The notes under the pieces are model-generated. The model ran no database searches. It saw only the letters and a list, made by a program, of their open reading frames with translations, and had not been told where the DNA came from. A stretch of DNA of 64,000 nt from Pomphorhynchus laevis (lineage: Eukaryota > Acanthocephala > Palaeacanthocephala > Echinorhynchida > Pomphorhynchidae), in the NCBI GenBank assembly GCA_012934845.2, contig WNNJ02002778.1, forward strand, positions 46,049-110,048. Reading direction: 5' to 3'. A program made the translations under genes and the position numbers. Positions 1 to 11,334 of this stretch are shown here, piece by piece; positions within the stretch are counted from its first letter, which is position 1, and each line of letters begins with the position of its first letter.

Positions 1-1593
1 CGCAGTGAATGATCATTCGAAGTGGTGCAGCTCTAATCGGTGATACGCTGCTTTTAGGTCAAATTTACTGTAAATAGAATATCGCGCGATTTTCTCTGCA
101 AGCGTATTGATTCGCGGTAGGGTAGCGTCGAGCAGAGTGAACTTGTTGATATTTGTGGCATAATCAACCACTAGCCGCAGTTTGTCGCTATCGCTGTTGA
201 CTACGACGACCTGTGCCCTCCATGATGCTTGACACCTTTTGATGATTCCTTCTTTTAGCATCGTTATAACTTCACATCTGATGAGCTTCATATGATGCGG
301 TGCATATCGTTTGGATTTAACTGGTACTGAACGACAGTCGGATGTCAGGGACGAAAAAAGAGACGGTGTCTGGATCTTGATAGCACATATAGCTCCTGTA
401 GTCAGCGGTTGTCTTACTCCATTAAATTTCACAGTGAGAGATTCATGATTCGAAAGAAATGGATGTCCGAGAATAATGTCACTGCATAAATTGTTGAGAC
501 ACAAAAAGCGTACGGTTTTGTATTCTGCTTCCTTGATGGTCAAATCGGCGGTACAGCAGTAACGTATAGCGCATCCGTAGTCACTGGACGCTATGAACAC
601 TTTGTGCTTTAAGGGAATTCTTCTTAACTTTAAGCGTGTCGCCACCGTATTGTCAATGAAGTTCTTGCCGCTGCCCTTGTCTATTAACGCCATGACAGTA
701 AAGTCATTAAGACGTACTTTAATTTTTGCCCAGGCTATGCCGTCAGATTTGGCGGCAGATAATGAGAGGTTAGCGAGAGACGGATATTGATTAGACTGTT
801 CGATAGTTGTTGTAGCGGGACGAGAGGGAGCGGTTGGGTCTGACTGGCAGACAATCGAAAAGTGACTGATTTTATTGCATCTTCGACACCGCGCAAGCCT
901 TGAGGGACATTTGCTCCGCGGGTGTCAATCCCGTCCACAGAAAAAGCATGTATATTTTGCGTTCGAGACTAAAGCACAGGGTGGTGAAGTACCTTCTGTG
1001 TTGCTTTGTTCGGAGACTGCTGACACATATGCATCTGACATTCGATATGCTTCAGCATTTAATTGCACGGACTCCAGTGTTCTGGCCTTTTCAACTGCAG
1101 CCAGCAAGGTGAGCTTTGGTACCTCAAGCAATCTTTGCCTAATATCGCCAGATCTTAATCCAGAAATGAATGCGTCACGAACACATAAGCTGCGATGTTC
1201 GTTCGCTTTTACATCTTTGAATTCGCAATTCTTGGTCAGCTGATCCAATGGCTGAACGAAATCATCTATTGACTGGTTATTTGACTGTTTGCAGGATCTT
1301 AGCTGAAAACGTGCAAATACTTCGTTTCTTGGCTTCAGGTACAAGTCATCCAGCTGTTTTAGAGCGAGATTATAGACGTTGGTCGTCGAAATGTAGCTGT
1401 AGACGCTAGGCGACATGTGATTCATGAGTATATCGAGCCTATCGATTTCGTTTAGGTCAGTAAGTTTCATTAGATACTTTTCGAAACGCCGTTTCCAATG
1501 TGTCCATGAATTTTCTGATTCGGATGTGTTGATCCGCGTTGCAAATGTTTCAGGTTTGAATAGCTTGTCCATATCCCGCAAAGACCACCACAA
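1..1593 (-). pseudogene. Ty3/Gypsy gag-pol fragment, runs off left edge
   Basis: One minus-strand frame carries gag, nucleocapsid, protease and the start of reverse transcriptase of a Ty3/Gypsy LTR retrotransposon. Gag starts near 1,560 (MDKLFKPETF). Two CX2CX4HX4C zinc knuckles follow; the first (CFFCGRD.HPRSKC) has an in-frame TGA at about 922-924 at its fourth spacer position, and the second (CRRCNKISHFSIVC) is intact. The protease motif reads ALIDKGSGKNF, so the expected catalytic D-T/S-G is D-K-G. RT begins with YSKFDLKAAYH near 60. A second TGA lies at 10-12. The same frame continues across the first stop, so this is a lightly decayed copy. The TGA at the gag-pol junction could in principle be a readthrough site, but the altered protease and second stop favour decay. 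The rest of pol lies outside the window. Confidence 0.85.
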
Positions 1594-1642
1594 TAGTTGA
1601 GTAAACTGTAGTAAGATGAAAGTCGATTGCTTTACTCAACTA
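1594..1642. repeat. Perfect 12-bp inverted repeat upstream of Gypsy gag
   Basis: TAGTTGAGTAAA at 1594-1605 is mirrored exactly by TTTACTCAACTA at 1631-1642, with 25 bases between. On the minus strand this is a hairpin just before the gag frame, in the position of a 5' LTR end or leader. The LTR boundary and primer-binding site could not be fixed because the 3' LTR is outside the window. Confidence 0.7.
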
Positions 1643-2384
1643 TCTAGAAATACACAATCAAAAGTTATCACAATACGACGATGGTGTTGATTTATTTTTA
1701 GAATCGAATAAGTTAATTCCTTCACAATCCATCAAGCTATTATTTAAGTTTATGGCAACTCTCCATTATCCGAATTACTTTTTTTAGCTAAAGATAGCAA
1801 AGTACAAAGAGATTCGATAGTTCATAAAAGTTTGTTGATTAACAATTGTTGATAATGATATTTTCTAATTACATGATTCTAGTTACCTAAAGGTTATCAT
1901 CAGAATTTGGCTCTAAGGTGACTTGACTACAAGCGGCTAATTAAGCGGATTATTAAAAGTATTAACAATTGCGGTAAAATGTCGGTTTAATTGTTTCGAA
2001 TTTGTATCCTTCAAAAACTGATTCACTGAACAACCGAAAACACTGTTTCACTGACTGAACACACTTATAAGCAATAAATAAAGATTTTCTTAGTAACAGG
2101 ACAAAACAGGATTGAAATATGTAATGCATGCATAAATGAAAATGTCATAGCAGAAATAGACGGCATTAACAGACGAATTCAGCTGAGTTATTTACTTATA
2201 ATAACGAACAACTGGAATCAGATCTCTCTAACTTACACCAGTGCGCCACCTTCCGATTGATTCACTCAGCGTCTCTCTCACACACCTGAGGGTACAGTCG
2301 AGGCGAACAATTGTGGGTAAGCGCGAGGTGAGGAACTTAAGTAACCTTGGTCTTTGATCTGGAGGACGTCCTATAGAAAGAAGA
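1643..2384. other. Unassigned, possible Gypsy LTR/leader region
   Basis: No reading frame or recognisable domain is seen here. Its position upstream of the minus-strand gag makes part of it a candidate 5' LTR. With only one end in the window this cannot be tested internally. Confidence 0.3.
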
Positions 2385-4073
2385 CTAATCCTGAGGGGTT
2401 AATTTCACCACAAGATGTTGATCACGTTCAAAATTATTGAATAGTACAATGGAGGCAGCAATATATAAGATTGGAGAAAATGGGAAACCTTGAGGCACAC
2501 CCGTAATAGGGTAGAAGTGACGTGCATCAGGGTTGTCTTCATAGAACCGCTTGTTATACAGCAATATCTCCACCATGTTAACAAATCTCGCAGGCAACCG
2601 AGGGACCCCATAGAAGAAATATCAAAAGGAATGAGAATGCGGTCAAACGCAGCAGATAAGTCAAGAAAAATATCAACAGAAAGCTGATGACTGTTATCCT
2701 GACAAAACTGGTGCACTTCACTAATTGCTGTATGGACCGAGCGATCTTTGACAAACCAATGAAAATTCGGCGGAATTAAAGTAAGTCTACTTAATTGGTC
2801 GCAAATTCTACGCGCAAGCACTGTTTACGGATGCAGATGAGGAAATTTTGAATCGAAATGGGCCACAGGCCTTTGGAACATGAAACCGATTTTTCTTTGT
2901 TAAAAATATACGTCGGCTACAGTTGATGCCGGCTACATCTGAAGGTGAGGCTAAAAGCATTGTGACGGCCACTTCTCTTCTTTGATCAGCCGTTAAAAGC
3001 TGACAACCTCGAGAAGAAAGTAAAGCGACGGATTTGGAGGTACCCGGAAGTAAGCCCCAGGAGTAAAGGATATCCGTAACAAATAAATGCCTGCTCCTGA
3101 AGTCACCCAAGTCAGGATTGGGTGGGGCAGAAAACGTGACTCCATTTTATGTAGGACTAGTGACTTATCCAAAACTCTATCAATGCCTACGTTACCAATC
3201 CAACTCGATGCCCTCTCCCGCCGGCAAACAAACTTATCTTTCTTGGATATCTTCCAAAAGGACGCATTAGAGGGATTAAGACGAGGAATACTTATCCTGT
3301 TCCTACTCAGTTGAAGCCTATATCTAGAACTCTAGTATTTATTCGAGAGAACCTGCCTGAAGGAAGCATAGAGATTGGGAAAGTGTACAATTTTCACAAG
3401 GACCTTGAGTTTTGTTGGAGTGGGATCGTAAATGCGACCTTTAAAGGTAGTAGAAATGATCCCGGTAGCTTGCGAAGAGAGGAATTAAATTCAGTCAAAC
3501 TCTCATTTCATATCACGTGAAAGAATTTGATAGCTACCTGAAAGAAGGTACTTTAATAGGATCAAATTTGAACCTCCTTTCAATCAACACATCTTCCTCT
3601 AGCCGCCAGCGTATTAGGTCATGAGAGGATGTCAGGTGAACGACTGCTCAGTGTAGAGAGGGTTTTAACAGCCACATATTATGTAGCAGAAATATATCGA
3701 GAAGTGAATTTGTTGTAGAGCAATGAAAGGTGGGGGTAGGTGCTATATTTATAAGATATTCGTTCCTGGCTCTGCGGATTGCGGCATTAATCAAACGACC
3801 AGTTATGTCGTTGAAGTCACTGAGTAACATGTCATAGCCGCTATCTATAATATGGTTCAGGGAGTCAGGGTTCTTGTAAATCTCTCCCGGCCGGATGTGG
3901 ACATTGACTATGCTGATGCGCTTACCGTTCTTAACTAATGATATAACTAAACAAGAAAGGGCTGGACATGAGTAGTTTAATAAGAGGGTATACCTTAAGA
4001 AGCATTTAACTAAGGATATATGACCTCGAGAAGAGAAGTGCGGAGAGCCTTGGTGTTCATCCGTCAGTACCAC
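2385..4073 (-). pseudogene. Non-LTR retrotransposon (I-like), endonuclease and RT relic
   Basis: Read on the minus strand, 4,073-3,648 resembles the C-terminal half of an APE endonuclease: a strand ISIVNVHIRPGEI, then the GDFN-box equivalent LLSDFND, a PTF box (PTPTFHCSTTNSLLDIFLL) and LDIF. Segments at 2,821-2,405 and 2,597-2,385 then give RT motifs: SVDIFLDLSAAFDRI (box A) and TGVPQGFPFSPILYIAA (the PQG box). The parts are in different frames with stops between, and the YxDD region is missing. It is a degenerate 5'- and 3'-truncated LINE. The LDLSAAFD wording and the PTF box suggest the I/Jockey group rather than CR1, but the clade is an inference. Confidence 0.7.
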
Positions 4074-4335
4074 ATACCCTTTATGGGTAGACTACACCTA
4101 GCCGCCTAATGACCCAATCGATGACAGTTGTTACAGGGGGTACGATACTGAGTCAGATTTAATAAGTGTGAATCGTAGATTGTGCCCTATATAGGGATTG
4201 AATGCTGAAATCGCCAGCAGCAAGGTCTCGTTAATTAGCCTGTGGCAGAAAGCCACAGGAATCGAAAAACATTATTTGCATTAAAAAATCTAACGTTAGT
4301 TACATGGAATTCCCTATCCAGTGCCAATAATAAAT

Positions 4336-4870
4336 ATTAATTTACTCAAATGATACCATTCCGTGTGAATTTCTTGTAATACAAATAATCCCTACGCGAA
4401 AGAATGACGAATGCCGTTTCGTCATCACAATGATTCATCAGTGGCAGATCCCTCCCACCACTGGATGCAGAGGAGGACTAGCAGACGGCAATCAACAAAT
4501 GAATCATGTGAATGATGTACTAGAAAATTTGTAGTAACATCATCAGAGTGCTAAAACAGCTCAATAGCTTCACCAAATAGAATCATTAGCTAAAAAGCAC
4601 TGGCAAATGCCAGCGCAAGGTATCTATATATCACCTTACTTATATATGAATTTACTCAAATTATACCATTCCGCGTGAATTTATTGTAATACATATAAGC
4701 CCGACGCAAAAGAATGACGATGCTGTTTCGTTATCACAATGAATCATTGGTGCCAGATCCCTCCAACTACTGGATGCAGAGGAGGACAAGCAAACGGCAA
4801 TCAACGAATGAATCATGTGAATGATGTACTAGAAAATTTGTAGTAACATCATCATAGAATTAGCACTACA
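4336..4870. repeat. Diverged direct repeat pair of about 225 bp
   Basis: The segment starting near 4,337 (TTTACTCAAATGATACCATT) recurs near 4,651 with scattered substitutions and small indels. Both copies contain the blocks TGGATGCAGAGGAGGAC and GAATGATGTACTAGAAAATT and end in GCTTCACCAAATA. No coding frame is seen. Confidence 0.75.
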
Positions 4871-4902
4871 GCTTCACCAAATAAGACCAGTATTATATTC
4901 CC

Positions 4903-4963
4903 TTTCTTACATATTGTGATGCCTCTGTATGAGCCTGCGCGCCATTTTGGTGGTCTATAGTAA
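4903..4963 (+). repeat. LINE 3'-end fragment, matches end of LINE B
   Basis: About 60 bp here (ATTCCCTTTCTTACATATTG through TTGGTGGTCTAT) nearly match 18,711-18,771, which follows LINE B ORF2 on the plus strand. This is best read as the 3' tip of a severely 5'-truncated copy of the same LINE family. Confidence 0.6.
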
Positions 4964-5990
4964 TAATACAATTATTATTATTATTTTTAATATTTGTTAC
5001 TTATGGGCCGTATTGCTTATCGATCTCGCTTTTTGTGATCCAGCTAGCTGCACAATACCAGCAGCCCGATAAAGGTCAGGTATCATGATATCAATGTTTG
5101 AATAACGTTTATGTTTCGGTTAATATCGTTTGAGTTGTGTATGAATATTTTGACTTAATAATAATTCCTTTATTTAAGAACAAGCAACTGTATTAGCTTG
5201 TAAAATGTACACGCATGAAAAAATAATATTACAAGAGATTTAAAAATCGAAAATAGAAAAAATGAATAACGTTAAAATAGTGAGTTCAAAAAAACGAAAA
5301 GCACAGGGGAAAAACTTTTTTCGCCCTTCACTAAGATTACGAAAAGCATTGTGCGTTTCAAGATTTGTGAAACTCTTGCAAATTTGCCATATATGATTTC
5401 GTTACTTAGAAAGTAAATTTAGATGATATTATATCTTTGATAATTTAATTTGATTGTCTTGCATTGAAGTGAGTCGGCTAAATACACTTATATTAATTAT
5501 CTTTATTGTAAGCCTTATCTATTAATTATTATTCTTTCAATTTTTTTATGGCTTAGCCATAAGGCTATTTTGCCTGATCACAGTTTAAAAAAATAAAATG
5601 AAACTAAAAAATAAGAATTGAAGAAAAAGAAATCAACAAGCAAAAAAAGAACAAATCACTCCAAATATGTCCATGAATTGTTTCTCGTCTTGTTGATGAT
5701 CCATGTCTTTATTAATTTTTTGAACAAATGCAGACTCCGGGCGGAAACAATTTTCTCAGACAGATAATTCCACATATTAAGTACTCTGTGTGGCATTCTC
5801 CAGGTATTATTTAACCCAGACGAAAAACTTTCTTAGCAACAAGGCTCTGAACAACAGAGAGGTTTTCACTGTCAATTATTTTGGACGGAATTGTACGGAG
5901 AATCTTAACGTCATCATCTAGCCTAACCTGATCATCACCGCTACCTGATTCTTTAACTCCAGATACAATTATAATACAAGAAAATTTATA
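4964..5990 (-). mobile_element. Internally deleted LINE derivative, copy 1
   Basis: On the minus strand a LINE ORF1 piece (about 5,970-5,815: VKESGSGDDQVRLDDD and VAKKVFRLG, matching VKES and FRLGKI in the LINE A ORF1 at 8,070-8,220) runs straight into an ORF2 C-terminal tail (about 5,810-5,650: MPHRVLNMWNYLSEKIVSA, the usual end of CR1-type ORF2). The endonuclease and RT between them are absent. A 3' UTR ending in an AAT-rich tail follows down to 4,964. The whole unit recurs at 20,584-21,916, with the same junction. Confidence 0.7.
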
Positions 5991-6054
5991 AGTGTTCCAG
6001 CTAATTTCATTTGAGATACAATATATACATTTAAAACTGTCACGAAAAAGCAAC

Positions 6055-7165
6055 AGAACTCAACAAGTGATTGACCTACTTATCGTGTTCATGGAGAAAC
6101 AAGGTGGAATAAGCTTATACAAAAATTCTGCTACCATTCAGTAAAACTACAGAACAAAAAATTTTAAGACCTTAAACACACAATCTAAAATAAATACAAT
6201 CTAAAGTAAATACATGATTACAACGTTTACAAAGATTACAACTATATTACTACGATTACTACGATTACAACGTTCACAACGATTACATCGATTACAACGA
6301 TTACATCGATTACAACGATTACTTAAAAAGTCTTGGTTATTAAAATTCTTACAATAAAAACATACAATAATTGTTCAATAATTGTTGATGAACAATTATT
6401 GATTGTTCAATAATTGTTGTTTAATGTTTGTGTGCTGCAAGAATCTTACTAAAGACAGCTACCTATTATTTCAAAATATAAAGAATGAAAATGAATGAAA
6501 ACGTTTAATCTTAAAAGGAAATGGCTGATTTTAGAGACCATTCTTACACTTGCGTATTGAAAATAGGAACGTAGTATCATAGCAGCATATATCACAAGAT
6601 TTTGATAACGAAAAATAAAAATCTAAATGCGAGGTTGAATAGATCCTTGATGAACAACATAAATTGAATAGAACTGACGTACATCGGAGATATCTTGGTA
6701 GTACCAATGTTTGGTATACATCATTATTTCCACACTGTCGACAATTTCACCAATTCAATGAAACTCGAGGATATGATAATAAAATGGTGTAAATGCAGTC
6801 AAATATAGCGAAAACATAAAGAAAATAACCACGTAGTGTTGATTATTGTTTTGTTGGTCGAGTTGATACGTATCGCGAACTGCTGAATGAATCAAGCGTC
6901 CATTAACGGGCAACATTTCCGAAAGGCAGACACAACTTAAAAAAGTTTGATAATTAATAAACATACAATCTAAAGTAAATACAAGATTAATATACACAAT
7001 GGACTTTCTTGGCTGTTAAATTAACTACTTACAATTACAACTATATTACTACGATTACAACGTTTACAACGATTACATCGATAACAACGATTACTTCAAC
7101 GGAGTTAAAAAGTCTTGGTTATTAAAATTCTTACAATAAAAACATACAATAATTGTTCAATTATC
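6055..7165. repeat. Duplicated module with 9-bp CGATTACAW minisatellite
   Basis: The stretch 6,212-6,322 is a short tandem array of CGATTACAA/CGATTACAT-type 9-mers. It is followed at 6,327-6,385 by AAAAAGTCTTGGTTATTAAA and an AATTGTTCAAT-rich piece. The same order (GATTACAAC array, AAAAAGTCTTGGTTATTAAA, AATTGTTCAA) recurs at 7,020-7,165, directly before the LINE A ORF1. It may be a 5' UTR repeat of that LINE. The frame at 6,755-6,997 on the minus strand has no recognisable domain. Confidence 0.6.
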
Positions 7166-7200
7166 TTTGAACAATTAAAGACGAATCGAGAATCCTGACA

Positions 7201-8528
7201 ATGTGTGCTAAGAAGAAAAATGTATCAATGGTAGGAAAGCAAACTCAAGGGATACCGACAACAACTGGAAATTTGAGAGTGTACAAGTGGAATGTTCAAC
7301 TAGCGGTTGTCAAATTTGGACATCGGTAACACAAATTTGTGATTTGGGTGATGATACTGACGACGGGCCACCATTCTATTGCGAATTTTGTGCGGCGAAG
7401 CAAATCAATGTGTTGGTGGAACGTTTAAAGCAATTGGAAAAGATATTGCAGTGTGGCGGATTTTCTCAAGTTCCAAATGGATCTATCACGGTAAACGCAG
7501 CTTCTACCGAATGCGTATCAGCTGAATGCAACCTACACAAACGTGCTACCTTGGCTAACATCCCCAAATCACAGTCTGGTAGTAATAACAACCGGGTAGA
7601 TAACGACGAACCGAACGTATCTGCTGTCCGCTCAGAAATGGCTCACAACTCGCAACTGCAAATATCGCGACGACGATCTTTAGTAATAACTTTGTTATTA
7701 ATCAATAATATTGTTCAATAACATATTGTACTTTGTTATTAATCAATATTAATAACTTTGTTATTAATCAATAATATTGTTCAATAACATATTGTAACAA
7801 TAACTTTGTTCATTCGTTAATAACTAGTAATCTTTACCGCACAACCTCAACATGAATCCATAAAATCCTCAATAATGACGCCAGGTAACATTCAACATAA
7901 AGTAGGCATGACTAGGTCTGTACTTCTTAGAGGTGTTTCAGAAGCAAATGTGATTAACTCTCAAGACACGTCTTCACTTAATAGCATGACATCTGCATAT
8001 GGCCCTCGTCAGGTACCTCAAAGAAGGGAAGACTCTCATAACCGTGAACATTGTGTAATTATTGCAAACGTAAAGGAATCTGTCGCTATAAATAGCCAGG
8101 CACGATTAGATGACGACTTGGGTCATTTACAGTCCATTCTTTCGGTAGTATTGCATGAATGTCAAGACGAAGTTGTTAAGAGCATGAAGATAAAGGCCGC
8201 TTTTCGTCTCGGTAAGATAAGTAATGAGTTGAGACCCAGACTGCTCAAAGTGGTGTTCAACTCTGCTGAAATTATTCACATAATCTTTAACGGCGCACAT
8301 CGTTTGAAAGGGTCGAGTATACGTCTGCTACGCGATCTGAGCATAGATGATCGATTACGTTTGAAAGAGGTTAAATCAGAGTTAGCGTGCCGATTAGAGT
8401 TGGGTGAAAAAAAATCGACAATACAAAATTTTCGAGTTGTGCGGAGGCGTCTACATATTCATTGGAAGGGACTGTCAGATGTGCTCAATCCTGCAAACCT
8501 TCTTACCACTTTGGCGCCCTCCGCCTAA
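7201..8528 (+). pseudogene. LINE A ORF1 (CR1-like, PHD-type finger), broken
   Basis: The first half (about 7,270-7,680) contains the C-terminal part of a PHD-like zinc finger: CSTSGCQIWTSVTQIC and, after an acidic spacer, PPFYCEFC. A predicted coiled segment follows (VERLKQLEKIL). The second half (7,875-8,525) is the basic ORF1 domain typical of CR1-group LINEs, with VKES, FRLGKI, RPRLLKVVFNSAE, HRLKGSSIRLLRDLS and an RRLHIHW end. The two halves are split by a repeat insertion at 7,685-7,796. An upstream ATG at 7,201 is in another frame. In such elements ORF1 binds the element RNA. The basic domain recurs in LINE B (16,235-16,567) and, on the minus strand, at 5.8 kb, 11.9 kb and 21.8 kb. Confidence 0.7.
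7685..7796. repeat. Two identical 46-bp direct repeats inside LINE ORF1
   Basis: A 46-bp AT-rich unit beginning AATAACTTTGTTATTAATCA occurs at 7,685-7,730 and identically at 7,751-7,796. Partial units lie between and after the copies. The array interrupts the ORF1 frame. Confidence 0.85.
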
Positions 8529-8529
8529 T

Positions 8530-11334
8530 ACGTGAAATATTCACTGTTTCACCTTGCCTCAATGTCGATCGGTGTATTCGTGAATTTCGAAAAGCTCTTA
8601 GAGATTCTTTCTTCAAGTTGAGCACAAATAATGGTGGTTTAAAAATCATTTACTCGAATATTCGTAGTCTACTTAATAAGTTAGATGAAATAAAATGTCT
8701 CTTTCAAGATATCGTACCAGATGTAGGTATTTTCACAGAATCTTGGCTTAGCTCGTCAATAGCAGACGTAGATATATTCATTGAGGGATACATCATAAGT
8801 AGAAGTGATAGAACATGCAAGATTGGAGCAGGTGCTATCGCGTATATCTCTAATAGGCTTCAATTCCGAGTAATTGAAACTCTTAGTGATGCTATTAACT
8901 ATAATGAAGCATTGTGTATTAAGCTATATTGTCAACACCCAATAACGGTATTGACTGTGTATCGTTCTCCAAGATCAAACACAGATAGCATAGCTGCTTT
9001 AATGGAGAGAAGTAGTTATTGTGATAGATTTGCTGTACTTGGTGATTTCAACATGCCATCTGTCAATTGGGTTAATTACACTTCCAATGACTCGGATGTC
9101 GAGAGTTTGAAGCTATTTTGCTTAATAAACAGCTTGGCTCTTAAGCATCATGCCAGTCAGAGTACAAGATTTTCACTGGATTCACATTCACTTTTGGATT
9201 TATGCCTTACTGTGCCATATGATATTCTCGATAGATTAAGCTATCTGGACCCAATAGGTCATTCAGATCATGTGGTCATTTCGATTGGTCTGAGTGATGT
9301 CTACTCATATGGCGTAAATCCGACGTCGTCTGTAAACCCATTCAGAACCGACTTTGCTCTAGTAAATAAATATCTCGTTGGGGTAAAGTGGTTGGATGCT
9401 TTTGATGTTGGCGTCGAATATTCATGGCAGTTTTTAGGGATACTCTGTACCACCTCCTTAATCGTTTATCACCTCTTCAGAGTAAACACTGTTTGACATC
9501 GATCTCACCGCCTTGGTTTAATAGCGACATAAAGCATGCTTTAAAGATGAAACGTGAGGCCTTTAATGACTATCGTAAAGACAGAGCTAATTTCAGCACT
9601 TATAAGAAATGGCGAAACCTCATTACGTCCATGAAGCGAACTGGTAGGCGATCTTTCGAAAAACAGCTAAGTATAAATTGTCACCGTGATCCCCGCTCTT
9701 TCTTTAGGTATGTGATTGCTAAGCATACGCGCTGTAAACCTATAAATTGTATACAGCGTGACGATGGGAAATGCATAACTGATTCTTTGCAGATATCAAA
9801 TATGTTTGGAAATTATTTCCATTCTTTGAATCTTGACCATAAGAATGTGACAATGGGTGATCCGTGTACATTTGAATCGCCCGGAGATGATATCATAGAC
9901 CTCTTCCGATGTGATGATGTTCTCCAAGAGCTTCGGAAACTTAAATGCAAAGCAGGTGCTGGTCCAGATGGCTTACCGCCCGTATATTTGCGCAACATCG
10001 CTGACATAATATGTCATCCGCTTTACAATATTTTCTCTGCATATATTGCTTTTGGCGTTGTTCCTTCTGATTGGCAGAATTCCATCATCTGTCCTATTTA
10101 TAAGGGGATAGTTCGTCCATTGACAATTATAGGTCTTCTAGTCTCACTTGCGTGTGTTGTCGTGTGCTAGAGAGATTGATTAAGCGATGAATAATAGAAT
10201 TTCTAGATAGATTTCAAATTTTGAACCCAGCACAGCATGGCTTCCGAAAAGGTTATTCCACGACTACTAATCTTGTACATGCACGTGAAAATTGGTATCA
10301 CTATTATGATCAAGATATACCAGTTAATGTCATTTTCTTTGATTTCTCAAATGCGTTCGACTTAGTTAATCACACGCGTCTTCTTGAGAAGTTGGAGCAC
10401 ATTCATCTTGATAAGAGGATCATAAACTGGATTCGTGTATTCCTTTCCAACCGACAAAGTGTCGTACGAGTAAGTGAGTCACTGTCGAGTCCATTTCCAG
10501 TGTTGTTAGGTGTTCCACAGGGAAGTGTATTGGGTCCCATCTTATTCAGTCTTTATATCAACGATTTGATACCAAATATCAGTTCATTCAGTTTATTATA
10601 TGCAGATGATCTTTAAGTTTGGCGACCTGGAGTTTGGGTTTGTACTGACTTATCCACTCGAAAGCATTCAGACTACGTGTGTTTCATCACAAAACGCTTA
10701 ATAGGACATACTCGTCGAGCTCTGATAGGCATAGATCCGTTATGTTACCATACCTTAGCAAATGCGTTTTTCTTGAGCCATATCTTATACGCATTGCCAG
10801 CTTGTTATCCCGAAACTACTTATGAGCGTCGTGCATTGGAGAAAGTGTTCAGATCAACAACTAAATTAGTCTCAGGGCTGCATATTTTTGGCTACGGAAA
10901 TCGCCTCCAGATATTAAATATGCCTTGTCTGCGATATATCCGTGACAAGCGAGATCTCTTTCTTGTTTGGAAAATTCTGTATACTAAAGATCATCCACTG
11001 TCACATCTACTGCAACTGAGAGGTCAACCTTCTCTTCGCGGACACCCCCTGATGCTGAAAACACAAAGGTACATGCATGCAGTTTCCTGCTTTGCCAAAC
11101 GAGTCGTACGATCTTGGAATTCGCTTCAGAGTGTGATCGTTTTGTCGTCTACTGCTTCAAGTTTTTGTCCCCTACTGAATGATGACCCTTCCTTCTCAAG
11201 ACAACAGTGGGATTTTCAGTAGTTCATCTGATGAGGGAGGGACAAATCAACTCTTATTCTTTTTATTCTTTTTATTTCTTGTGAAGCAACTTGTAAAGAG
11301 CCTCGGCTCAATTTGTTGTCAATTAATAATAAAA
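8530..11334 (+). pseudogene. LINE A ORF2: APE endonuclease and RT, CR1-like, internally deleted
   Basis: The endonuclease (about 8,640-9,290) keeps every key motif: YSNIRSL, TESWL, TVYRSP, GDFNMPSVNW, SLLDL and GHSDH. After a frameshift near 9,430 the RT starts: KAGAGPDGLPP (9,950), SDWQNSIICPIYKG (10,070), frame break, GFRKGYSTTTN (10,230), IFFDFSNAFDLVNH (10,335), GVPQGSVLGPILFSLYIND (10,510) and LLYADDL (10,598), directly followed by TAA. The connection beyond YADD is missing: the next piece (10,650-11,220) is already the C-terminal tail (AFFLSHILYALPACYP, RVVRSWNSLQ). A segment of roughly a hundred residues is therefore deleted. A 3' UTR runs to about 11,334. Motif order and ORF1 type point to the CR1 group. 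It cannot encode an active enzyme as it stands. Confidence 0.85.

Noticed and set aside
593-1243. Plus-strand frames overlapping the Gypsy gag-pol
   Set aside because: They are antisense shadows of the retrotransposon frame with no domains.
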